A DNA stretch of 64,000 bases from contig NZ_QEII01000304.1 in NCBI RefSeq assembly GCF_003347515.1, positions 60,823-124,822 on the forward strand, in the 5' to 3' direction. Source of the stretch: Rhodoferax ferrireducens. GTDB taxonomy: Bacteria; Pseudomonadota; Gammaproteobacteria; Burkholderiales; Burkholderiaceae_C. Shown here one piece after another: positions 15,745 to 24,412 of the stretch (its first letter is position 1; each line of letters begins with the position of its first letter). The notes under the pieces are model-generated. The model saw only the letters and a program-made list of their open reading frames with translations, did not search any database and was not told the DNA's origin. The translations under genes were made by a program, and so were the position numbers.

Positions 15745-16626
15745 ATGAGCCAGCAAACCCCCGACCGCGAAGCGGTGCCCGAGATGGCCAACCGGCTTGG
15801 CATTGACGGCATCGAGTTCATCGAATACGCCACCAGCCGCCCGCAAGCGCTGGGGCAGGTGCTGGAGAGCATGGGTTTCAGGCCCGTGGCACGCCACCGT
15901 TCGCGCGAGATTATTCTGTACCGCCAGGGCGGCATGAACCTGGTGGTCAACGCCCATCCGGACGACGCGCGCGTGAGTGCGACCGTGGGCGGTCATCCCA
16001 TGATCTCGGCGGTGGCTTTTCGGGTGCAGGACGCGCTCAAGGCCCACACCCGCTGCATGGCCCTGGGCGCCTGGGATGTACCCAGCCACGTACAGGCCAT
16101 GGAGCTGCATATTCCGGGCATCCGCGGCCCCGGCGGCAGCCGCTTCTACTTTGTGGACCGCTGGCAGGAGTTTTCGATTTATGACATTGACTTCGTGCCC
16201 ATACCTACGGTGGACTTGAAACCGCCGGCGCTGGCCGGCATGAGCTATTTTGGTCTGGTGCAATACATCGGCGCCGCTCGCAGCGCCGACTGGATCGCCT
16301 ATTACGAGCGCATGTTCGACTTCAGCTTGATCCCCGATGAGCAGCGCTTCGGCATCCTGCCCAAGGGCACGCTCATGCGAAGTCCCTGCGGGCGGTTCTT
16401 GTGGCAACTGATCGAACCCGATCCCATGATGGACGACGATGAGGCACCCGAATGCCTGCAACGCCTGGGCATTGGCGTGCCCGACGTGAACGCGGCCGTG
16501 AGCCTGCTCAAATCGCGCGGCGTTGAGTTTGTGGAGTCGGCCCAGTTGCACCCGGAAGACCGGGGCGCCTTGACCCGCACCGTGCTGGGCGCGGTCTCGT
16601 TCGAGCTGGTTCATCAAGTTGTTTGA
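15745..16626 (+). CDS. HPPD-like VOC protein, stand-alone counterpart of the QuiC C-terminal domain
   Basis: A 293-residue protein resembling 4-hydroxyphenylpyruvate dioxygenase and the C-terminal half of bimodular 3-dehydroshikimate dehydratase (QuiC). The N-terminal half contains GIEFIEYATSRPQALGQVL and ARHRSREIILYRQGGMNLVV. Of the three HPPD iron ligands, the first His aligns with Tyr168, the second with Arg240, and only the Glu remains (Glu287 in SFELVH), so dioxygenase activity is unlikely. It is followed after nine bases by the sugar-isomerase-fold half. ATG 15745 has GAGGAG upstream. It may be a partner or regulatory subunit of the dehydratase. Confidence 0.75.
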   Translation: MSQQTPDREAVPEMANRLGIDGIEFIEYATSRPQALGQVLESMGFRPVARHRSREIILYRQGGMNLVVNAHPDDARVSATVGGHPMISAVAFRVQDALKAHTRCMALGAWDVPSHVQAMELHIPGIRGPGGSRFYFVDRWQEFSIYDIDFVPIPTVDLKPPALAGMSYFGLVQYIGAARSADWIAYYERMFDFSLIPDEQRFGILPKGTLMRSPCGRFLWQLIEPDPMMDDDEAPECLQRLGIGVPDVNAAVSLLKSRGVEFVESAQLHPEDRGALTRTVLGAVSFELVHQVV

Positions 16627-16635
16627 GGTGACACC

Positions 16636-17523
16636 ATGAATTTGCTGGATGGATTTGGCATGGACACCATCACCCTGGCCGGGCCGCTGGAGGCCAAGCT
16701 GGCCGCCATGGCCGACGCTGGTTTTTCCCAGGTGATGCTCAGCGCGCGTGACATCGTGGGTCACCCCGGTGGCGTGCCGGCGGCGGTGGCGGCGGTGCGC
16801 GCCAGCGGGCTGCGGCCCACCGGCTTTCAGGTGCTGCGTGATTTCGAAGGACTGTCCGGCCACCTGCACGGCTACAAGGTTGACATCGCCCGGTCGATGC
16901 TGGAGATGTGCGCCGCGCTGGGCAGCAAGGTGTTGTTGGCCTGTTCGTCTACGTCAAGACACGCCAGCCAGGACCTGGACGCGATTGCCAGCGATTTGCG
17001 CAAGCTGGCCATGCTGGCCGTGCCGCTGGGCATCAAAGTGGCTTATGAAGGCTTGTCCTGGGGCCACACCGTCAACGAGTTCACCACCTCTTGGGATGTG
17101 GTCTGCCGCGCCGACTGTCCCAATCTCGGCATTGGCTTGGACTCGTTTCACATCTTTGCGGCCAAGACCTCGCTGGACAGCATTGAGGACCTGGACCCGG
17201 CGCGCATCTATCTGGTTCAACTTTCTGACTTCATGTGGCATGACACGCCCAGCTTTGAAGAACGCATGACCACGGCGCGCACCTTTCGGGTATTTCCGGG
17301 CGAGGGCGTGCACAGCGAGCAGTTGGCGGACCTGGTGCTGCGGCTGGATAAAATTGGCTACCAGGGCGACTACAGTTATGAAGTCTTCAACGACGACTAC
17401 CAGCAACTGCCTTTGAACGTCGTGGCGCAACGCGCCCGGCGCAGCACGCTGTGGCTCAGTGAAGACGTTTTGCACCGGTCGCCGCCGCTGCCCGAATGGG
17501 TGAGGCAGACGCATCGGGCTTGA
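16636..17523 (+). CDS. quiC: 3-dehydroshikimate dehydratase, sugar-phosphate-isomerase fold
   Basis: A 295-residue TIM-barrel protein of the xylose isomerase-like group. The four metal ligands appear as Glu138 (AYEGLSWGH), Asp169 (GLDSFHIF), Gln195 (LVQLSDF) and Glu249 (YSYEVFND), the pattern of the N-terminal domain of QuiC-type dehydroshikimate dehydratases. It converts 3-dehydroshikimate to protocatechuate, linking this cluster to ring cleavage (no protocatechuate dioxygenase is in the window). The HPPD-like half is encoded separately just upstream, the reverse of the fused order. Sugar isomerase activity cannot be excluded, but context favours QuiC. Confidence 0.75.
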   Translation: MNLLDGFGMDTITLAGPLEAKLAAMADAGFSQVMLSARDIVGHPGGVPAAVAAVRASGLRPTGFQVLRDFEGLSGHLHGYKVDIARSMLEMCAALGSKVLLACSSTSRHASQDLDAIASDLRKLAMLAVPLGIKVAYEGLSWGHTVNEFTTSWDVVCRADCPNLGIGLDSFHIFAAKTSLDSIEDLDPARIYLVQLSDFMWHDTPSFEERMTTARTFRVFPGEGVHSEQLADLVLRLDKIGYQGDYSYEVFNDDYQQLPLNVVAQRARRSTLWLSEDVLHRSPPLPEWVRQTHRA

Positions 17524-17537
17524 GCCGCTGGCAAACC

Positions 17538-17610
17538 ATGGATTGCCGCGCTACGCTCGCAATGACGGCGCATCTTCGTCATCGCGAGGCCAAAGGCCGT
17601 GGCGATCCAT
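17538..17610. repeat. Palindromic GCGAGG-type dispersed repeat
   Basis: ATGGATTGCCGCGCTACGCT plus CGCAATGACG is mirrored by CGTCATCGCGAGGC and GTGGCGATCCAT, giving a long imperfect inverted repeat between the dehydratase and aldo/keto reductase genes. Elements of this CGTCATTGCGAGG/CAATCCAT form are dispersed in many proteobacterial genomes. Its 3' half extends close to the reductase leader. Confidence 0.7.
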
Positions 17611-17635
17611 TTCACGTCTCATGAGGAAACTACAC

Positions 17636-18640
17636 ATGCAACAACGCAAACTTGGCCCATTCACCGTCTCCGTCATTGGCCTGGGCTGTATGAACCTGAG
17701 CCATGCCTACGGCGCACCGGTTTCGGCCGAGCAGGGCGAGCGCGTGCTGCTGTCCGCGCTGGACGCCGGTGTCACGCTGTTTGACACCGCCACGCTCTAC
17801 GGTTTCGGCGCGAATGAAACCCTGGTCGGCAAGGTATTGAGCCCGCACCGGCAAAAATTTACCCTGGCCAGCAAGTGCGGCATGCAGGGCGTGGACTTGA
17901 ATGGCGACGGCAAACTGGTGCGCGTGATTGACGGCCGCCCCGAGACCCTCAGAAAGACTTGCGAGGACAGTCTGCGTCGCTTGCAGACCGACGTGATCGA
18001 TCTCTACTACTTGCACCGCTGGGACAAAAAGGTGCCGATCGAAGACAGCGTGGGCGCCCTGAGCGACCTGGTGCGCAAAGGCTACATCCGCAGTATTGGC
18101 CTGAGCGAAGTCTCGGCCGCCACCTTGCGCAAGGCCCACGCGGTGCACCCCATCGCGGCAGTGCAGACCGAGTATTCACTGTGGACGCGCAACCCGGAAA
18201 TTGCCGTGCTGCAGGCCTGCAAGGAGCTGGGTGTCGCCTTTGTCGCCTTCAGCCCGGTGGCGCGCGGTTTTCTGTGCGGCACCTTGCAGGATGTGAACAC
18301 GCTGGATGCCAAAGACATCCGCCGCAGCATGCCGCGCTTTGCGCCCGACAACTACGCCGCCAACCTCAAGCTGATGCCAGCCTACAAGGCCGTGGCCAAG
18401 GAGGTGGGTTGCACGCCGGCCCAGTTGGCGCTGGCCTGGCTGCTGCACCAGGGCGAGCACATCATTCCCATCCCTGGCACCACGAGTACAGCCCATCTGG
18501 CGGAAGACCTGGACGCGGCGGACGTGCCCTTGAGCCCGGCCATCCTGGCCAGGCTCGACAGCCTCATCAACCAGAACACCGTGGTTGGCTCGCGCTACAA
18601 CGCACAGGGCAACAGCGAAGTCGATACCGAAACGTTCTGA
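17636..18640 (+). CDS. Aldo/keto reductase
   Basis: A 334-residue (alpha/beta)8 NADPH oxidoreductase. The catalytic tetrad is visible as Asp and Tyr in LFDTATLYGFGANE, Lys in LASKCG and His in YYLHRWDKKVP. The NADPH phosphate-binding end is IPIPGTTSTAHLAEDLDAAD. It begins at ATG 17636 with GAGGAA upstream; an earlier start would lie in the dispersed repeat. It is related to the reductase at 41163-42206. As last gene of the shikimate/quinate cluster it may remove a reactive aldehyde or ketone, but its role is not defined. Confidence 0.88.
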   Translation: MQQRKLGPFTVSVIGLGCMNLSHAYGAPVSAEQGERVLLSALDAGVTLFDTATLYGFGANETLVGKVLSPHRQKFTLASKCGMQGVDLNGDGKLVRVIDGRPETLRKTCEDSLRRLQTDVIDLYYLHRWDKKVPIEDSVGALSDLVRKGYIRSIGLSEVSAATLRKAHAVHPIAAVQTEYSLWTRNPEIAVLQACKELGVAFVAFSPVARGFLCGTLQDVNTLDAKDIRRSMPRFAPDNYAANLKLMPAYKAVAKEVGCTPAQLALAWLLHQGEHIIPIPGTTSTAHLAEDLDAADVPLSPAILARLDSLINQNTVVGSRYNAQGNSEVDTETF

Positions 18641-18746
18641 GCTGTCTCGGGCTCTCAGGCTCGGAGTACCGGGTTTTCCCTTGGCTTGTTATGGTGTGAT
18701 CAGGTTATCGTCGGCTGGACTGCCTCAATGCCAAAGTGCTCATTGA

Positions 18747-19700
18747 ATGAAAAAAATCTTCTTCGTTTTGATTGCTTGGCTTTTGCTGCTGCCGGTGCTG
18801 GCGCATGCGGCCGACAAGGTTCTCAACATCGTGTTCATTCCCAAATCCAGCGACCAGGTGTTTTGGGATCTGATGCGCAACGGCGTGGAAAAAGCCGTCA
18901 CTGAAGACGGCAACATCAAGCTGACCTGGCGAGGCCCCGTGCACAACGCCGACACCGACTCGCAAATCCGGATTCTGCAGGTCTATACCCAGCCTGGCGT
19001 GGACGCGATCCTCATCGCGCCAACGGACCGGGCGCGCCTGCTTGAGCCTGTCCGCAAGGCCGTGGCGCTGGGCATCAAGGTGATTGTGGTGGACTCCGCG
19101 CTGGACGGAAACTACCACACCAACCAGGTCGCGACCGACAACATCAATGGCGGCAAATTGGCCGCGAAGCGCATGGCCGATCTGTTGGGCAAACGTGGTC
19201 GTGTCATGATGCTCAGAACCTTGGCCGGCAGCGCGTCCACGGATGACCGGGCTCAGGGCTTCATCACCTACCTGAAGGAATATGCACCCCATATCACGCT
19301 GGTGGACGACGTGTATGGCGGCGGCTCAACCGGCAAGTTGCGTCGTAGCGCCGCCGCGATGCTGAAGAAACATCCTGCGGTTGATGGCGTGTTTGCCGTC
19401 AACGAATCTTCCACCGATGGCATGCTGCGGGCATTGCGCGAGCAGGGTCTGGCTGGCAAAATAAAATTTGTGGGATTCGATTCGACCGACTTGTTGATTC
19501 AGGGACTGGAAAGCGGGGAGATCCATGGGCTGGTGGTCCAGAATCCTTACCAGATGGGATACCAGGGCATCAAGGCCGCTGTGGCGGCCATCCACCAAGC
19601 GCCCATCAAGGACCGCACCATCTTCACCGAGGCGATCGTGGTAACCCGCGAGAATGTCAAACAGCCGGCCATTCAAAAACTCATCTGCAGCCGTTGCTGA
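18747..19700 (+). CDS. Periplasmic sugar-type substrate-binding protein
   Basis: A 317-residue type I periplasmic binding protein of the RbsB/LacI-like class. It has a signal peptide (cleavage after AHA, residue 21), then KSSDQVFWDLMRNGVEKA, GVDAILIAPTDRARLLEPVR, IVVDSALDG, and a hinge-side NPYQMGYQGIKAA. There is no ABC permease or ATPase gene nearby. Instead the 3' end overlaps the start of a GGDEF-EAL protein by 47 bp, so it probably senses a sugar-like ligand for the c-di-GMP enzyme instead of serving import. Confidence 0.85.
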   Translation: MKKIFFVLIAWLLLLPVLAHAADKVLNIVFIPKSSDQVFWDLMRNGVEKAVTEDGNIKLTWRGPVHNADTDSQIRILQVYTQPGVDAILIAPTDRARLLEPVRKAVALGIKVIVVDSALDGNYHTNQVATDNINGGKLAAKRMADLLGKRGRVMMLRTLAGSASTDDRAQGFITYLKEYAPHITLVDDVYGGGSTGKLRRSAAAMLKKHPAVDGVFAVNESSTDGMLRALREQGLAGKIKFVGFDSTDLLIQGLESGEIHGLVVQNPYQMGYQGIKAAVAAIHQAPIKDRTIFTEAIVVTRENVKQPAIQKLICSRC

Positions 19701-22077
19701 AACCCTCGTGGCCCGTACTTCATTGTCACCACAGGGCCGTCTTGACAGTCTGAGCGTCGGCATGGCGATTGCCATGGCGGTGGGCCTGCTGGCACCGGTG
19801 CTGGTCGGCGTGATGACTTTGACGCATCTGCGCGAGGCGCAAATCAACCGGGAACTGGAAACCAACCTGGCCGAAAAGGTGGCGCTCCTGTCGCATAGCC
19901 TGGTGGCGCCGGTGTGGAACTTCAACACCGAGGGTATTGCCAAGCTGGTGGAGGCGTCGCTGATCGATCCCCATGTGGTTCGCGTCACTGTGAGTGACCC
20001 TGCGCGCGTGCCCATTCTGAACGTGGAGCGGCCCGAGCGCAGAATTGGCAAGTCGAGAGTGGCCTCGCAACCGCTGGTGCTCAGTGGCGAGGTCTCGGGC
20101 GCCGCGGAGTTGGCGGGCTATGTGGAGGTGGAAGTCGATGATGGGTTGAAGCAGCAGGAGTTCGAAAAAGACCGGCGTGCCTACCTGGCTATTTTCCTGG
20201 CCCAGTTCGTGCTGTCGCTCGGCTTTATTTTGCTGCTGCTGCATTTGCGCGTATTGAAACCACTGGCCGGACTCACGCAGTTTTCCAACCAGTTGGCCAG
20301 CGGCGACTTTGATCAGCCGGTAGGCGTGTATCGCGCCGACGAGATTGGCCGCCTGGCACAGCAAATGGACCAGATGCGCGGGGACCTGAAAACTTCGTTT
20401 GCCGAGCAGCGGGTGATTCTGAGCAATGTGCAGGTGGGGGTGATTTTTGTTCGCGGGCCGACGATTCAGCTGGCGAACCGGCACGCCGAAAAAATATTCG
20501 GATACGCCCAGGGCACGCTGGCAGGGCAACTCTCGCGAACCCTGTTTCAGTCGGGTGAACAATTTACCGCGGTCAACGAGCGCGCCTACGTGACCTTCGC
20601 AGGACTCGAGGGCCAATACGAGGAAGAACTGTTTCTCAAACGGGCGAACGACAGCGTTTTCTGGGCGCAGTTGCGCGGCTGCGATCTCGATCCCGCGCAC
20701 CCCGAGGCCGGCAGCATTTGGGTCATTGAAGATATTTCCGAACGCAAGGCGGCCGAAGATGAGATCAATAAACTGGCCTTTTACGACCCCTTGACGCTGT
20801 TGCCCAATCGGCGGCTTCTGCTGGATCGTCTGAAACATGCGCTGGTGTTGAACCACCGTAACGCCCGGGTGGGCGCCTTGCTCTACATTGACCTGGACCA
20901 TTTCAAGACCCTTAATGACACACTGGGCCATGACAAGGGCGATTTACTGCTCCAGGAGGTTGCCCGGCGCCTGATGACCTGCGTGCGCGGGGGCGATACC
21001 GTGGCGCGCCTGGGGGGCGACGAATTCGTGGTGATGATCGAGGGGCTGAGCGAAAACGCGGACGACGTGGCGACCTATAGCGAGGCGGTCGGAGAAAAGA
21101 TTCTGGCCACGCTCAACCGGCCCTATCTGATCGCGGGGCATGAAGTCCACAGCACGCCGAGTATCGGGACGACGCTGTTTGACGGCCAGCTGAACTCGAT
21201 CGATGAGCTGCTGAAACAGGCGGACCTGGCCATGTACCAGTCCAAGGCCGCCGGGCGCAACACCGTGCGGTTTTTCGATGCCGCGATGCAATCCATCGTC
21301 AGTGAACGTGCCGCGCTGGAAGCCGATCTGCGCGAGGCCCTGCGCCTGCAACAGTTCGTTTTGTACTACCAGCCGCAGGTGATTGGCGAGGGACGGCTGA
21401 CCGGGGCCGAGGCGCTGCTGCGTTGGCAGCATCCGCAACGTGGCATGGTGTCGCCGGCGGAATTCATCCCCTTGACGGAGGAGACGGGCCTGATTCTTCC
21501 TCTGGGTCAATGGGTCCTCAAGACCGCCTGCCTGCAGTTGGTGGCATGGGCCACAGAGCCGACCACCGCGCATCTGTCGATTGCGGTCAATGTCTCCGCC
21601 AAGCAAATTCATCAGGCCGACTTTGTCGACGGGGTCGTGACCATTCTGCGCCAGACAGGCGCCAACCCGCATCTTCTCAAACTGGAACTTACCGAGAGCC
21701 TGCTGGTGTCCGATGTCGAAAATACCATCGCCAAAATGACGGCGCTCAAATTGACGGGCGTGGGCTTCTCGCTGGATGACTTTGGCACCGGTTATTCCTC
21801 ACTCACTTACCTCAAGCGCCTGCCGCTGGACCAGCTGAAAATCGACCAGGGTTTTGTCAGGGACGTGCTGATCGACCCCAACGATGCGGCCATTGCGAAG
21901 ATGATCATTGTTCTGGCGGCCAGCCTGGGTCTGACCGTGATTGCCGAAGGCGTGGAACTTCAAGGCCAGCGGGATTTCCTGACGTGCCAGGGTTGCCATG
22001 CGTACCAGGGCTATTTGTTCAGCCGCCCCCTGCCCATTGCCGAGTTCGAGGCGTTTGCGCGACGGGTCCGCGCCTGA
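19654..22077 (+). CDS. Membrane GGDEF-EAL protein with HAMP and PAS domains
   Basis: An 807-residue c-di-GMP enzyme. A transmembrane segment at about 37-57 and another at 177-198 bracket a periplasmic domain of about 120 residues. HAMP (200-250) and PAS (253-365) follow. The cyclase domain (370-540) has GGDEF intact at 454-458, and an RGGD inhibitory site at 445-448. The phosphodiesterase domain (555-800) keeps EALLRW, VNVSAKQ, LELTES, DDFGTGYSS, LKIDQGF and AEGVE, so both activities are plausible. The periplasmic domain probably contacts the binding protein encoded just upstream. A GTG at 19708 is an alternative start after the upstream stop. Confidence 0.92.
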   Translation: MSNSRPFKNSSAAVAETLVARTSLSPQGRLDSLSVGMAIAMAVGLLAPVLVGVMTLTHLREAQINRELETNLAEKVALLSHSLVAPVWNFNTEGIAKLVEASLIDPHVVRVTVSDPARVPILNVERPERRIGKSRVASQPLVLSGEVSGAAELAGYVEVEVDDGLKQQEFEKDRRAYLAIFLAQFVLSLGFILLLLHLRVLKPLAGLTQFSNQLASGDFDQPVGVYRADEIGRLAQQMDQMRGDLKTSFAEQRVILSNVQVGVIFVRGPTIQLANRHAEKIFGYAQGTLAGQLSRTLFQSGEQFTAVNERAYVTFAGLEGQYEEELFLKRANDSVFWAQLRGCDLDPAHPEAGSIWVIEDISERKAAEDEINKLAFYDPLTLLPNRRLLLDRLKHALVLNHRNARVGALLYIDLDHFKTLNDTLGHDKGDLLLQEVARRLMTCVRGGDTVARLGGDEFVVMIEGLSENADDVATYSEAVGEKILATLNRPYLIAGHEVHSTPSIGTTLFDGQLNSIDELLKQADLAMYQSKAAGRNTVRFFDAAMQSIVSERAALEADLREALRLQQFVLYYQPQVIGEGRLTGAEALLRWQHPQRGMVSPAEFIPLTEETGLILPLGQWVLKTACLQLVAWATEPTTAHLSIAVNVSAKQIHQADFVDGVVTILRQTGANPHLLKLELTESLLVSDVENTIAKMTALKLTGVGFSLDDFGTGYSSLTYLKRLPLDQLKIDQGFVRDVLIDPNDAAIAKMIIVLAASLGLTVIAEGVELQGQRDFLTCQGCHAYQGYLFSRPLPIAEFEAFARRVRA

Positions 22078-23415
22078 TCAGCGCACCAGGCAAGGCCGCT
22101 TGGGATTGAACTTCCAGTTGGGCACCAGGAACTGCATGGCGGTGGCATCGTCGCGGGCACCCAGGCCGTGGGTCAGGTACAGCTGATGGGCTTTTTCCAC
22201 TTCAACCATGTCCAGCTCGATGCCCAAACCGGGCTTTGCCGGCACGGTGATGCTGCCGTCCACAATTTGCAGCGGCTCCTTGGTCAGGCGCTGGCCGTCT
22301 TGCCAGATCCAGTGGGTATCAATGGCCGTGACTTTGCCGGGCGCCGCGGCGGCGACGTGGGTGAACATCGCCAGCGACACGTCAAAGTGATTGTTGGAAT
22401 GCGAACCCCAAGTCAGGCCGTACATTTGGCATAACTGGGCGACGCGCACCGAGCCTTGCATTGTCCAGAAGTGCGGATCAGCCAGGGGGATATCCACGGA
22501 CTGCAGCTGGATGGTGTGCGCCATCTCGCGCCAGTCCGTGGCCACCATATTGGTGGCCGTCGGCAGGCCGGTGGCACGACGAAACTCGGCCATCACCTCG
22601 CGACCCGAGAACACGCCCTCGGCGCCACACGGGTCTTCGGCATAAGCCAGTTCCTTGCGGTGATCACGGCACAGCCGCACCGCGTCTTTCAGCAGCCAGC
22701 CGCCGTTGGGGTCGAGTGTGATGCGCGCGTCAGGAAAACGCTCGTGCAGGGCGACAACCGCTTCCATCTCTTCCTCGCCCCGCAACACGCCGCCCTTGAG
22801 CTTGAAATCCTTGAAGCCATAACGTGCGTAGGCGGCCTCCGCCAGCCGCACCACGGCGGCGGCATCCAGCGCCTTTTCGTGTCGCAGGCGTTGCCAGTCA
22901 TCGGCTGCATCCGGCTCGGATGGGTAGGGCAGGTCGGTCAGCGTGCGGTCGCCGACATAGAACAGGTAGCCCAGCACGGCCACCGTGTCGCGTTGCTGGC
23001 CTTCGCCCAACAAGGCAGCCACCGGCACATTCAGAAATTGTCCCAGGAGGTCGAGCATCGCGCTTTCAACCGCCGTGACGGCGTGAATGGTCACGCGCAA
23101 ATCGAAAGTCTGTAGCCCACGGCCGGCGCTGTCCCGATCCGCAAACTGGGTGCGCAGCGTGTTCAGCACTTTGTTCCAGTTGCCCAGGGACTGGCCCACC
23201 ACCAGGTTTTGAGCGCTTTCGAGCGTCGAGCGGATTTTTTCACCACCCGGCACCTCGCCCACGCCGGTGTTGCCGGAACTGTCGGTCAGAACGACCAGAT
23301 TGCGGGTGAAGAACGCGCCATGGGCGCCGCTCAGATTGAGCAACATGCTGTCGTGGCCGGCCACGGGGATGACTTGCATGCGAACGACAGTGGGGGTGTT
23401 GGAAGGCACAGGCAT
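22078..23415 (-). CDS. gudD: Glucarate dehydratase
   Basis: A 445-residue enolase-superfamily enzyme of the length of E. coli GudD (446). The KDFKLKGG lysine motif, ITLDPNGGW, YAEDPCG, TATNMVATDW and the WGSHSNNHFDVSLAM histidine region are in the expected order. It converts D-glucarate to 5-keto-4-deoxy-D-glucarate, the substrate of KdgD encoded at 31426. ATG 23415 is preferred to a TTG four codons upstream. It is transcribed opposite to uronate dehydrogenase, next to a FadR-like regulator. Confidence 0.9.
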   Translation of the reverse strand: MPVPSNTPTVVRMQVIPVAGHDSMLLNLSGAHGAFFTRNLVVLTDSSGNTGVGEVPGGEKIRSTLESAQNLVVGQSLGNWNKVLNTLRTQFADRDSAGRGLQTFDLRVTIHAVTAVESAMLDLLGQFLNVPVAALLGEGQQRDTVAVLGYLFYVGDRTLTDLPYPSEPDAADDWQRLRHEKALDAAAVVRLAEAAYARYGFKDFKLKGGVLRGEEEMEAVVALHERFPDARITLDPNGGWLLKDAVRLCRDHRKELAYAEDPCGAEGVFSGREVMAEFRRATGLPTATNMVATDWREMAHTIQLQSVDIPLADPHFWTMQGSVRVAQLCQMYGLTWGSHSNNHFDVSLAMFTHVAAAAPGKVTAIDTHWIWQDGQRLTKEPLQIVDGSITVPAKPGLGIELDMVEVEKAHQLYLTHGLGARDDATAMQFLVPNWKFNPKRPCLVR

Positions 23416-23513
23416 GAAATGGACCAAGTAAATTTAGTTAGCAGACATCCTACAACTTAACGGTGAATTTCTTTTATAGGGTTAACCCTGAGAAGGCAAC
23501 CGTCCGGGGGCGA

Positions 23514-24260
23514 TCAGGCTTGACCGATCTGGCCCTTGCGCAAACGCTCGAGACTGTTGGCCAGGTGGGTGCGCATAGCGGCGCGGGCCGCTTCCAAGTC
23601 CTGGTTGCGAATCGCGTTAAAGATGCTTTCGTGCTCGCCATGGACTCGCTGCAGGTACTTCAATCGACCTTCTGGTGCACTGCTGGGCGTGTTGACGCGG
23701 GTGCGTGGAATGATCATGGCGCCCAGGTAAGTCATCAAGTCGGCAAAGTGCTGGTTGTTGGTAGCGCGAGCCACCTCCATGTGAAACTGGAAGTCGGGAG
23801 GAACGGCATCCGAGTCCTGGTTGATGGAGTCCTGAAATGCTTTCAAGGCGGCTTCCATAGACACCAGGTTGGCGTCCGTTCTCCTCTGGGCGGCCAGGCT
23901 GGCCGCCTCGGTTTCCAGGCTGATGCGCAACTCCAGCACGGCGATCACATCCGCCACGGTGGAGAAGTCTTCTTTTGCAATCTTGAAGTTGCCCGTGTCC
24001 TGGGGCGATAGGGCAAACGTGCCAATGCCGTGCCGGGTTTCCACCAGTTTGGAGGCCTGCAATTTGGAGAGCGCCTCGCGCACCACGGTGCGGCTGACGT
24101 CAAAGCGGGCCATGATTTCGGATTCGGTGGGCAGCTTGTCGCCGGGCTTGATCTGCCCGTCGCGGATGTTGCCGGCCAGACCTTCCACAATTTCCTGGAC
24201 CAGTCCGCGCGGACGGCGGGGGCGGACGACAGGGGGACTAGGGGTTTTCCATGATTCCAT
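23514..24260 (-). CDS. GntR family regulator, FadR/FCD subfamily
   Basis: A 248-residue regulator with an N-terminal winged HTH (about 20-90): GQIKPGDKLPTESEIMARFD, SRTVVREALSKLQASKLVET and RHGIGTFA. The FCD effector domain carries His and Asp/Glu metal-ligand candidates in FQFHMEVARATNNQHFADLM and VHGEHESIFNAI. It lies between gudD and the divergent uronate dehydrogenase gene and probably represses both in response to an aldarate or uronate. A palindrome at 24313-24337 is the candidate operator. Confidence 0.9.
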   Translation of the reverse strand: MESWKTPSPPVVRPRRPRGLVQEIVEGLAGNIRDGQIKPGDKLPTESEIMARFDVSRTVVREALSKLQASKLVETRHGIGTFALSPQDTGNFKIAKEDFSTVADVIAVLELRISLETEAASLAAQRRTDANLVSMEAALKAFQDSINQDSDAVPPDFQFHMEVARATNNQHFADLMTYLGAMIIPRTRVNTPSSAPEGRLKYLQRVHGEHESIFNAIRNQDLEAARAAMRTHLANSLERLRKGQIGQA

Positions 24261-24312
24261 TTAAAAAGCTCTTGACTCGTTTGAATTGATTATCCATAAT
24301 TTCCACTCATCA

Positions 24313-24337
24313 GACAACATACGACTGATAAGTTGTC
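24313..24337. promoter_or_regulatory. Candidate FadR-type operator
   Basis: GACAAC, 13 bases, GTTGTC, overlapped by a second dyad ATCAG-N11-CTGAT (24309-24329). It sits in the 152 bp divergent region between the GntR gene (start 24260) and uronate dehydrogenase (start 24413), the expected place for an autoregulated operator. Confidence 0.5.
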
Positions 24338-24412
24338 CGGTTAATTGAATGTAAGGCTGCAGACAGGAAAAGTCCAGTGCCTGCACCGAAAACTTGAAAT
24401 GAGTTAAAGAAA

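Noticed and set aside
15745..16626. Functional 4-hydroxyphenylpyruvate dioxygenase
   Set aside because: Two of the three iron ligands are replaced (Tyr168, Arg240) and the protein is shorter than true HPPD; context is dehydroshikimate catabolism.
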